Assembly: GCA_023897205.1 (NCBI GenBank)
Contig: JAHWDD010000010.1
Coordinates: 248,001-312,000, forward strand
Reading direction: 5' to 3'
Source: Exophiala sp. HKRS030
Taxonomy: Eukaryota > Ascomycota > Eurotiomycetes > Chaetothyriales > Herpotrichiellaceae
Length of the DNA stretch: 64,000 nucleotides
Under the pieces are notes generated by a model, which saw only the letters and a list, made by a program, of their open reading frames with translations, did not search any database and was not told where the DNA came from. Below are positions 10,829 to 20,387 of this stretch, piece by piece. Numbering within the stretch: the first letter of the stretch is position 1; the number at the start of each line of letters is the position of its first letter. A program made the translations under genes and the position numbers.

Positions 10829-11839
10829 GCTCTCCTCATCAATTCTGCTCTTCGAGGCCAGGTAGAAGGTCGTCAAAACTTTGATCTTCGCCGAATGCCT
10901 AAGGATAACAGTGATTGTGCCTGCCGGTTCGCCTTAGTTCTGGCGCAGCTTCGCATGTAGTCTGTTTCGTGAGTGTGTCCCTACAGCCTGATAGGTCACC
11001 AGCAAGCGAGCTCACTGCGACCTCGTCTCGACTGCCTCGTACATTAATGAGCAGTGAAGTGAAACGAGAGCTCACCTTCCAGATCGAGTAGCACTTATAG
11101 TCAATTTAGGGTGTTGATTTCGGGGCGTCTATGTGCTGCGCTGCACGATTGACGGTCGTCATGGCGTATTGTTCATGTTTACATGGCGATTGCATGTGGA
11201 AGAAAATGACTGCGATTACTCTGTGCATCGCGGGGTAATGAGAACCTCAGTAGCGAGTCACATGGTAGAGTTGGCTTCGGCGCATATTCAGCATAACGAG
11301 ATTGCTCTCAACCCTCGATATTTGTTAATCAGATACTCGGTATGAGTACTGGCATCCAGATCAAGACAGAGCACAGCATCCCGTCCGTGATGCTGAAACT
11401 AAATGATCGGAGCCTCGCACGCTTCCATCTCCAACAACCTTAACGACTCGGACTAGACGTCATCTCCATTTTCAAGTTTATCATGTTGTCATTACCGATC
11501 TCTCAATGGGCTTGTCATTGGATGATGAGCTACAACGAGATCCTCGTAGATCACCGAAAGTTGATCATGCGTCGCGATGTGTAGCTAAAAAGGAGCTGGT
11601 TTTCTGGTATCGGGCCCTCTCCCCTCCTCCTACACCGACACCTTCTGCTACGGCTGCATCTACACCTACACCCTCTCTGTTCTATTGTCTTTTGTCTGTT
11701 ATTGTCATTTCATAAGATCGTGTTTTCTTTTCCTCAACTTTTATCGAGCGTCCGTGAACCGCCGCGCCATTTTTATAATGTGCTTGTGATTTCCACGATA
11801 CCTTGAACTGCACGCTGTATCGTCATTCCTAATCCCACC
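10829..11839. promoter_or_regulatory. Divergent intergenic region, RBR ligase / sugar porter
   Basis: Holds the upstream part of the open frame of the RBR gene (10829-10933). On the minus strand a CTATAAG element lies near 11095-11101 and a GTGAGC donor-like site near 11075, compatible with a 5' UTR intron. The segment 11600-11720 before the transporter is pyrimidine-rich. No independent gene is supported. Confidence 0.45.
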
Positions 11840-13676
11840 ATGGGGATCGGATTCAGTATGAGACGAATCATGAAAAAACAGACACAGGTGGTCATGTTCA
11901 GTTCGACCGCCATTGCTCTGTACGGGTATGATCAAGGTATGATTGATGAACCGTTAGACAGAGATTACGGTCAGGGTTAACAATCACCCCTTCAAAAAGG
12001 CATGATGTCCCTCATCAATACCAATTACCACTACTTGTCGACCGTGGGTGTCGCGCCTGACTCGCCTCTCGTCGGTGTCGTCGTGTCGGTATATTACCTC
12101 GGGTGTGCGGTCGGTGCCGTTTTGGCTTCGAAATTCGCAGACGACAAAGGTCGGAAACCGGGCATTTTCGCATGCCTCGCCACGGCAAGTTTGGGAAATC
12201 TGCTCATGTTTGTCGCTGGCATGGGCGACGTTGGACCTGGCGGGTCGTTGGCGACGATGATTCTGGGACGAATTGTCATGGGGCTCGGTGTAGGTATGTA
12301 CTGACGTTCTGTACTCGACCCTTGAGCAAGTTGTTGTTTTCTGGCCTCCTTTTTGGAGGGAAAGAATCGTAAAGGCCCTTGGCTGATGATATATTGTACA
12401 TTTGTGTTGTCCCATAGGAGGCATCGACGCCGTGGTCCCCGTCTATTCATCCGAGCTTCAAGAGGACGATTCTCGAGGCACGGCGCTCGCGCAAGAATTC
12501 CAAGCCAACATCTTTGGATTGAACATGGCCTTCATCATCAACGTCTGCATCACGCACAGCCTGGGCAAGTTCAGCGAGTGGGCGTGGCGCGTCCCCATCA
12601 TCGTCATGCAGATATACCCCGTCTTGCTCTTCGCCGGGGCAAGTCTCCTTCCCGAAACGCCACGCTGGTGCGTCCTGCAAGACGACACGGAGCGCGCGAA
12701 ACGGTCCATAGCCCGCGTCTTCGGGACGGACCAGGTCGACGAGCGGATATCGGAACTCACCAAGGCGCACGAACGCGAGCAGGAGGAAGGCATGATTTCG
12801 TACGCGGACATGCTCCTGCCGGGACGCCCGCAGTTCCATCCGACCGTCGTCACCGTCATGGGGCAGATCAACCAGGCCTTGACGGGGTACGGCGCCGTGT
12901 CGGTGTACGGCCCACAGATCTTTGAACTGCTCGGCTTCCCCGTCGTGACGGCCGAGTACATCACGCTGGGCAACTACGTGTTTTACTTCGTCATGATGAC
13001 CGGGGCGTGGGTTCTGATCGACCGCGTCGGTCGACGGAGGCTCATGGTCCAGGGTGCCCTGTGGCTTGCCGTGTCGTTTGCCTTGCTCACCTTGCTTGGC
13101 GGGTTGGCGTACAACCGCGGGGCATTGTCCATCCCGCTCCTGGCCACCGGCGTACCGGGGATCGTGGTCCTCTACCTCGCCACGTCGGTGTTTGGGATAG
13201 GTTGGCTCGTGCCGCCGTGGCTGATTCCGACCGAGATATACCCCAGCACGGCGAGGGCGCAGGGGGCGGCCATCAGTGTCATCGTCTGGGGCCTCGCGAA
13301 CTTCGCCGTGACCCTGCTCACGCCCATCATGTTCAACAACCTGGAGTATTATTTGTTCTTGGTGTTTGCGGGGACGAACGCCTTTGCGGGTCTGTGGACG
13401 TACTTGTATTGCCCCGAGAGTGGGAACAGGACGTTCGAAGAGAACCAGGATTTCTTTGGAGAAGCGAAAGACGAGGGCAGTTGGATCGTCAGCCGAGTCA
13501 AGGATGGCGAGTACACCGTTCTACCTGGACATGTGGATGAGTTGGAAGAAGAGGAAGATGTAGAGGATGAAGCTGGTGGTGGCAGAAGAACGAAACAAAA
13601 GAGGAAGAAACTCAAGATGAAGAGGGACGCTCATCAGGAGACGGAACCATTGTTGGGGAGAGCCAGTATGGGTTGA
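11840..13676 (+). CDS. Sugar porter, major facilitator superfamily (TC 2.A.1.1)
   Basis: Three exons, 11840-11936, 12000-12293 and 12418-13676, give 549 residues. The 63 and 124 bp introns interrupt glycine codons in the conserved segments YGYDQG and GLGVGG. Family signatures are in order: ALYGYDQG in helix 1, DDKGRKPG in the loop 2-3, GRIVMGLGVG, PVYSSELQ, PETPRW before the central loop, DRVGRRRLM in loop 8-9 and PTEIYPSTARAQG. Twelve membrane helices are expected. The C-terminus is an acidic then lysine-rich cytoplasmic tail (ELEEEEDVEDE, then KQKRKKLKMKRD). The family imports hexoses, pentoses, polyols or quinate by proton symport; the substrate cannot be told from sequence. It ends 333 bp from the convergent copper amine oxidase gene. 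Confidence 0.93.
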
Positions 13677-14009
13677 TGAAGTGATGAAGACCCTTTTTTA
13701 ACATTACTATGGTTTCTGCTCGAGACACTTTTGTCCAGGGTACTAAGAGGGCCCTCGGGAGTTGAGGCGGAAGAGGCGCATGTGACATGCTAAAGAACAT
13801 TTGGTAATTATATTGCGAGCCATTCAAGGTACATACATATGTATATAGTTCTGCTCGCCTATGATAGACGTTCGACCTTTCACCACTTTGTGTGTTAAGG
13901 AAGACTGACTGTCAAGATCATCGCTACACAAGAGGAAACACCACATGACAAGCATTCTGCTCCAACACTCAAGACACCCCACCTCGCATGCATCACCCAA
14001 ATTGTGTGT
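13677..14009. other. Short spacer between convergent genes
   Basis: Contains 3' untranslated sequence of the sugar porter and amine oxidase genes, with an AT-rich stretch near 13800-13850. Nothing else is visible. Confidence 0.5.
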
Positions 14010-16286
14010 TTACGAGCAGCAGCTCGCGCCATTGGTGCCGTTGACCCCATTGACGCCATTAGTCGCACCTTCCGTCAGAACTGACGCCTCGTTTTTGGTT
14101 GAAGGTACATCGATGGCTGGGTTGACCGTGAAGAAGTCGCTGGGCTTGATAGCGAGTTGATGGATTTCAACAGGCCTAAAAAAAAGGTCGAAACTAAATC
14201 AGCAAATAGTTTCTTGTCGACGCAGTGAAGCACGAGTAGCGTATCAAAGGACAAGGGGACAGGAGGAAGAACAAAAACTCACATGACTGGCCAATCTTCA
14301 ACACGAGGGTTGTGCGTCAACCCAAACACGTTCCAGATGACGACGTCTTCATCGTCGAGGTTGTCCTCGCGTTTGATCGCGTCCGCCACACCACCAATCT
14401 CGTTCCGGCTCTGTAGCGTGTACCGGCCCGCGGCGTAGAGTTCGCCGTCGCGGTGTTTGGTGACCCAGACGTGGTGGTGGGCGAAGAGGGCCCGTTTGGC
14501 CTGCGTGGATTCCGGGTCGGCCAGGAGCAGTTGGGTCGGGGCGGGCGCGAACTTGTACGCCACGGGCTTGCCGCTGACGGGGTTCGTCTTTCCCTTGTTG
14601 ACGATCTTGATGACCCGATTGTCCGTCGGCGCCGCGTCGAGGTACTGGCTCCGGGTGATCGGGGTCTGGCGGACCTCGTAGAAGTTGCCCTTCGGGTTGG
14701 TCTCCTTGTTCATGGGCACGCGGTGGGACTCCTCGCACAGCACCGTGTTGGTGTAGCCGTCGACCGCGGGGTCGATGCGCACGCAGAAGATGTGCTGGTG
14801 GTTCTGGGCCAGGGCCCCCGGGGAGACGACATTGCCCCAGGCGCTGCTCTTGCCCGGGTCGATGTTGACCACCGACACGATCCCCGTCGCGCGCGTCTCC
14901 ACCGTGATCCCGCCGGCCTGGTCGAACTTGTACGCAAAGATGTACTCGTAGTTGGCGAGCGTGATGATGAACTGCACCACCAGTTCGCGGGACCGGGCGA
15001 CGACGGCGCGGCCGGTCCGCCAGTTGGTGTGTTTCCAGCCGATGCCGTTGTCCTGTTCGTGCAGGCACACCACGTTCGGCGAGACCTTGGGAGTCCCGTC
15101 GGGCCCCGTGCTGACCCCGTCAAAGTACTTGATCACGCCGAGGCAGTCGCAGCCCAGCGAAAGGTTGTTGGCGCAGTTACCCGCTCCACCGTCACCAAAG
15201 TCGAAGGCCTGCTTGCGTGGGAACACGCCTCGTGGATCGGCGTATGGCACCGTCATTTCACTCATGCTGAGTCGGTACATGACGCTTCGTCCGGCGAAGT
15301 GGACGTCGTGGATTGTCGCTCCTTCGCGAGGGCTGGTGGGAAATGGAGTCCCATGGTCAGCTATTGGACTAATTGCGAAAGGGTGAGCTGGTTACGATTA
15401 GCACACTTACTTGAAGCCGACCCTGAAACGCCAATTCTGCCATTGAACGAGCTGTCCATCGACCGAAAATGATGGACCTTCTGGCTGTAGAACGTTCAAG
15501 GGCTTCAGGTCCTTTCTCGTACCATTCTCCAACAGTTCGGGCACATATTCGGCTGATGCACAGTGATCGATGATGTTCTTGGAGTGCGTCTTCGCGTCTA
15601 GAGCGTCACCTTTACCGCCCGTCGCGAGGCGATCTATCCGGACAATCTCTCGCTTGTAAAAGTCCAGCACGGGGATGAATGGTAGTGGGTAAGCGTAGAA
15701 GTTTGAATCGGGATTCTTGGACCTTGTGTCTTGAGCAAAGCAAAGACCTTGGAAATAGCGGCGATCCTCCTCCTCTGGGGACATACCGCCGTATGGCCAT
15801 GGCTCAATGACGACTTCAAATCCTTCCGGAAGTTTGAACTCGGCGCATACATCTTTGAACATCTGTGAAGACTTGCATGCATCCACAAGAACGTCGAACT
15901 CGTCCCTGATTTGTTAGAGCAAGCATACACAGCGGGAAGGGGGTAGGCTGGACGTACAACGTCAGCCCTGCATGTTGATTCTCACCAACAACCGCATGGG
16001 AGATTCTTTTCCTTGCGGTCAAGTCGATGACAGACTCGTGATAGTGTGGAATTCTGTCCGATGCGATGACATCGTACTGTACCAGAGCTGTTCTGTGAGG
16101 TGCAGGCGCTGATTTTCCTGCATGTTCGGCGGTCAAGAACTCGATTAACTGGGCCTTGGGAGGCTCTTCGAGATAGATTTCTCTGAAACTGAGGACGGCG
16201 TCTGAATGAAGGCTGGCCACAATATCACGAGCGGCCTTAGTCTCTTCTAGAGAGAGAAGGTCCAGAGGATGGGGAGCCATGTTCAT
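14010..16286 (-). CDS. Copper/topaquinone amine oxidase
   Basis: Four exons on the minus strand (16286-15958, 15905-15411, 15332-14283, 14175-14010) give 679 residues. The enzyme oxidises primary amines to aldehydes with release of ammonia and hydrogen peroxide. Visible catalytic features: Tyr403 in TLANYEYIF, the precursor of topaquinone; Asp319 (FDFGDGG), the likely catalytic base; copper ligands His453 and His455 (QNHQHIF) and His615 (LTHNPRVEDW). The exon junctions rebuild the diagnostic GFNPREG and WPVMPVE strings, which supports them. The N-terminal PLDLLSLEETKAA segment is the N2 domain start. Fungal members are usually peroxisomal, but the C-terminus here (NGASCCS) is not a canonical PTS1 tripeptide. 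A TATA element lies 95 bp upstream. The role is inferred to be use of amines as nitrogen source. Confidence 0.95.
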
Positions 16287-16379
16287 GGAATAAGAGGTAT
16301 CGTCTTAGTGAAGCGGGAGCGGAGGAGAGGGGGATGCCAGGTTCTGTCAAGAGGGGAAAGCGTAGGAAGGAAACCAGTC

Positions 16380-16385
16380 TTTATA
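16380..16385 (-). promoter_or_regulatory. TATA box of the copper amine oxidase gene
   Basis: TATAAA on the minus strand, 94-99 bp upstream of the amine oxidase ATG, a good distance for a short 5' UTR. A GATA-factor-like AGATAG lies further upstream near 16417-16424, consistent with nitrogen-regulated transcription but weak by itself. Confidence 0.45.
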
Positions 16386-17773
16386 TCCTGGAATGCTTCC
16401 GCAAGCACAGACTGTGGCCTATCTCACTTTACGGGACGATCACTTTTTCAAGGCCCGTAGCAATGGCTTGGGAGATGACCAAGAATTCTCTAAGCTAAAT
16501 AGAAGGTTGTGTAGATGGTTCGTGTCTAGACGACGATTGTTCCATTCATGTGCCGCGACAACCTCGACTGCTGTGGCACGCACCAGCAGGCTTTGCCGGC
16601 TCTACTTTCCATTCTTGGAAGTTCTTAACACGAATCGTGGATGTCTTCTCTCAGGGATATGGACAAGTCTGAGCCGACTGGTCGAGGGATTGTAGAACGT
16701 TTCCGGATGGAAAGAGTGTGATACACGAGTCCGACAACATGAATAATCATCTCCGCAAGTCCGTCGACGATATCCGAGCGAGAGAAAGAGAGTCCAGAGT
16801 GAATAGAGTCTGGATCTTTCATGTCGAGCCACCCATGATACAGTTGATAGGATGGTGAACAGGAGCGTGTCGGAATTGATGCGTCTAGAGCATTAGCGCT
16901 ATTGTCGTTGATTGGCTCCGGTCGGAATGGGCGGAATTGAATCCTAAAGCCTGGTTTCCTTCCGCTGCAGTCCACAACATCTCGAACATGCGCTGGGAAA
17001 CATATTGTGCAAGTACATACCTTAGGTAGGACTTTGCCCATCAGTGAGGAGACCACATTGTCCAGCTTAGACATTGTAGGCGTCTATATTAAATGACATG
17101 TCGTTGTGGACATAGAGGTCATATTAACTAAATAGAAATTTCATCGGTGGTAAACGGACGGACGACTTGTTACCTTAAAAATCATTGGCGAGAAGTATTT
17201 GTTGCATTCATATTTTACAACCAAACATTTCCTTCCGCAATCGACCATAGGTTGTGGATAAACAGGGCTTCCCGTCCGCTCAGCCGTACTTAAGCCACAA
17301 GCCGGTCAGTTAGTAGTTGCGTCGGTGACGAGCAGCGAATCCTGACTGTTGATTGTTTTTGTGTTTTTGTTTTTTTGGTATTACGGCGACAGTGTGAGAA
17401 ATCTTCCAAAAAATAATACTCCGTATAAATACATTACTCTCAGATTGTATCAGAGTTGAAGCAAGGCTGAGAGGCTGGAGGTTATTCCGCTGTACCGTAT
17501 GTTCTAGGGTGATGCAAATGGCACTTCAAATGCTTCGCTGCCCTTGGCGTTTAATATCCATGGATCTCAGCACATGTTTCATCAACCATGTTGGAGTCGA
17601 CAACTTTGTTCCCGGGTCTTACGAATTTCGCGCTTTCGCGCTTCTCTGAACACAAATCACTTTCAGAATCGAACATAACATTCCCTTGAGCCAATGGGCC
17701 GAGACTTGGTAGCAAAGCAGGGAAGTGCTGTCAGGAGAGGAGAACAGGGGCTCTCCGTCACGTCAATAGAACC
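16386..17773. promoter_or_regulatory. Divergent intergenic region, amine oxidase / LAS21
   Basis: A 1.4 kb spacer. An open frame of 149 codons on the minus strand (17074-16625) shows no family motif or amphipathic pattern and is not accepted as a gene. An AT-rich stretch at 17340-17440 contains ACTCCGTA (17418-17425) overlapping a TATAAAT-like element. Otherwise nothing is seen. Confidence 0.4.
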
Positions 17774-20338
17774 ATGGGCTCGGGTGTCCAATTCAGAAAG
17801 GCGTCGTTATACCTCGCGAATGTCCTTCTTATAGCATCACTACTCATCTTTGCTAAAGGGTTCTTCCCCCACAAGGCCTTTTTGACCGGCCTGGCAGCAT
17901 GGTCCGCGGGTCACCAGCCGAGACCAGCTCCCTTTGATCGGGTCTTGTTCATGGTGGTGGATGCTCTACGGAGCGACTTTGTTTACAGCAATGCTTCGCA
18001 TTTCTCCTTTACGCAAAGTCTGATCAGATCTGGTGCCGCACTGCCTTTCACAGGCCACGCGAGTGCTCCCACCATCACCATGCCCCGGGTCAAAGCCATC
18101 ACCACGGGATCAGTACCCAGTTTCGTGGACCTAGTCCTCAACTTCGCCGAGTCCGACACCACCTCGACTTTAAAAGACCAGGACTCATGGCTCGCGCAAA
18201 TGCGAGAAAAGGGCGGCAATCTCGTCATGTACGGAGACGACACCTGGCTCCGTCTGTTTCCGGATTTCTTTCATCGCGCCGAAGGCACCACGAGCTTCTT
18301 CGTTTCCGACTTTACCGAAGTCGACAACAACGTGACGAGACACATTCCTTCCGAGCTCCAAAACGACGACTGGTCGGCCATGACCCTGCACTTTCTCGGT
18401 CTCGACCATATTGGTCACAAGACAGGCCCCAAGGGTCCTAATATGCCAGCGAAACAAGCGGAAATGGACAAGATCGTTCGTCAGATCTACACCGCCATGG
18501 AGGATACAGAACACATGAACTCGTGCCTCCTGGTGCTATTGGGGGATCATGGAATGAATGAAGGTGGCAACCACGGGGCTTCATCTCCGGGAGAAGTTTC
18601 AACCGCCTTGACTTTTATCTCTCCCAAGTTTAAATCAGCCTTTGAGGGTCAACACAGCCCTGTTCATGATGCTCTCGACTACAAATACTATGACCTGGTG
18701 GAGCAATCGGATATCGTCCCGACACTCGCAGCCCTCTTGGGGTTCCCAATCCCAATGAACAACCTTGGCGTAGCAATCCCGCGTCTTCTCGAACTCTGGA
18801 CAGTCGAGAATGATCGATACAGTCTTCTTTACGAGAACGCCGAGCAGATTCACAGGATAGCCGAGGCTACTTTTCCAGACGCATTTGGTCAGATATCCAC
18901 CGACTGCTCGGCGACCAGCGGAGATGATGCGTCACGTCTAGCATGCCTGTGGCGCCAGGTTGAAACAGCGCACTCTGATCTAGCAACACGTACGGCCTCA
19001 ATACCCACCCTCAAGAGTTTTCTGTACAAAGCACAAACGCTCCTGAGTGGGACGGCAAGCAACTACGATCTCACTATCATGCAGGCAGGCGTCGCCATGG
19101 CTACTCTCGCGTTAGGGCTGTGCTTGCCCAGCTTCATTCCAAGCCTGTTGCAGTCAGGCGTCGACGGCATCATTCTGGGCTTCACAATGCTCGTATACAT
19201 TATTACCATGTTTGCCAGCAGCTATGTCGAAGAGGAGCACCAATTCTGGTACTGGATGTTAAGTGCCTGGCTCGTCGTCCTCTTCTGTAAAGACGCACGG
19301 TACTACTCATCACCTTCCACCCTCGGAGGCCCAATGGGAACGGCACTCGCGTTCATATTCCTGCTCGCTACACGACGCTGGCGCCAAACGGGCCAGAAAT
19401 ACGCCGGCGAACCTGATCTCCTGATTGAGCTCGTCGTTCCAAATTCTTGGATTCTGTGGGCCCTCGTGATCATCACCTACACCCACCTCTCGCGGAACCT
19501 CTCCAGTCGCGTCGTGAAATGGATGGGAGCTCGACAAATGAGCCTCCTCCCCATCCTGATCTCGATCTCCGCGTTCCTATTCAAGATTGCCTTCACCGCG
19601 GCCGACGCACCGGAACTGCTCGCCACTTTCCCACTTCTGCGTCCCCTCGTTGCCTTCGTCTCGCGATACCCACTGGTCAGTATGGCGCGGATCGTCTTCC
19701 TGGGGTTGGCGCATCTTCTCTCTTGCTCAGTCTACTATGAAGCGCCATGGCAGGGGATTGAAAACCTCCGAGAATTTCTTGACGCGGTTCAAGATGTGCT
19801 CTCATTGTTCCTCGTGACGCAGTCACGTACGGTCTATATACCGCTGTACCTCTTCTTTAGCTTACAAGTATACCTGTTGAGACGTGGACGACAGTATAGT
19901 GTGAGCGAGATATCTATCCTTGCACTCCTCGCCCAGTACGCGTCATTCTTTATGTTTGGTGGGACCAATTCCATAGCCACGATCGACTTGTCAAACGCCT
20001 ACAATGGAGTCAGCGGCTACAACGTCGTGGCTGTAGGCGCGCTTACGTTCGTGAGTAATTGGGCTGGGCCGGTATGGTGGGCGTTCGCGGTGTGTCAGCT
20101 CTATAGCGCACCACAACTTCGCAAGGGAGGTGTGGGAATGATGATGACGACCACGGCGACTTTTGCGTGTGTGCACACTCTGGCCGTCATGGTCGCTTGC
20201 TTGGTGCTCAGAGAGCATTTGTTCATTTGGACCGTCTTCTCGCCCAAGTATCTTTATACGGCGGCCTGGGTGGTTGGACAGCATACTGTTGTGAATATGT
20301 TGGCTGTTGGAGGTCTTTTGTGGTGGGGTCATGGCTGA
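17774..20338 (+). CDS. LAS21: GPI ethanolamine phosphate transferase 2 (LAS21/GPI7, PIG-G type)
   Basis: A single-exon gene of 854 residues, close to yeast Las21 (830). An N-terminal signal-anchor (about 13-28) is followed by a lumenal alkaline-phosphatase-fold catalytic domain: VVDALRSDF (metal-binding Asp near 63), the substrate-loop threonine region SAPTITMPR, GDDTW, LDHIGHKTGP and LLGDHGMNEGGNHG, which together carry the zinc ligands. From about residue 435 the protein is a run of hydrophobic helices to the C-terminus. The enzyme adds ethanolamine phosphate to the second mannose of the GPI anchor in the ER membrane. The context ACCATGG supports the start. Its stop codon is 49 bp from the stop of the convergent flavoprotein gene, so their 3' UTRs must overlap. 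Confidence 0.95.
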   Translation: MGSGVQFRKASLYLANVLLIASLLIFAKGFFPHKAFLTGLAAWSAGHQPRPAPFDRVLFMVVDALRSDFVYSNASHFSFTQSLIRSGAALPFTGHASAPTITMPRVKAITTGSVPSFVDLVLNFAESDTTSTLKDQDSWLAQMREKGGNLVMYGDDTWLRLFPDFFHRAEGTTSFFVSDFTEVDNNVTRHIPSELQNDDWSAMTLHFLGLDHIGHKTGPKGPNMPAKQAEMDKIVRQIYTAMEDTEHMNSCLLVLLGDHGMNEGGNHGASSPGEVSTALTFISPKFKSAFEGQHSPVHDALDYKYYDLVEQSDIVPTLAALLGFPIPMNNLGVAIPRLLELWTVENDRYSLLYENAEQIHRIAEATFPDAFGQISTDCSATSGDDASRLACLWRQVETAHSDLATRTASIPTLKSFLYKAQTLLSGTASNYDLTIMQAGVAMATLALGLCLPSFIPSLLQSGVDGIILGFTMLVYIITMFASSYVEEEHQFWYWMLSAWLVVLFCKDARYYSSPSTLGGPMGTALAFIFLLATRRWRQTGQKYAGEPDLLIELVVPNSWILWALVIITYTHLSRNLSSRVVKWMGARQMSLLPILISISAFLFKIAFTAADAPELLATFPLLRPLVAFVSRYPLVSMARIVFLGLAHLLSCSVYYEAPWQGIENLREFLDAVQDVLSLFLVTQSRTVYIPLYLFFSLQVYLLRRGRQYSVSEISILALLAQYASFFMFGGTNSIATIDLSNAYNGVSGYNVVAVGALTFVSNWAGPVWWAFAVCQLYSAPQLRKGGVGMMMTTTATFACVHTLAVMVACLVLREHLFIWTVFSPKYLYTAAWVVGQHTVVNMLAVGGLLWWGHG

Positions 20339-20387
20339 AATAAAGTCTAGAAGGCGAGTGGTTGAGTTTGACTCATTATCGATTATT

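Noticed and set aside
14453..15472. A 339-codon open frame on the + strand
   Set aside because: It is antisense to the well-supported copper amine oxidase exons and has the Arg/Val/Asp-rich composition of a GC-third-position shadow.
16625..17074. A 149-codon minus-strand frame in the spacer upstream of LAS21
   Set aside because: No family motif, no clear secondary-structure pattern and no supporting splice or promoter signal.
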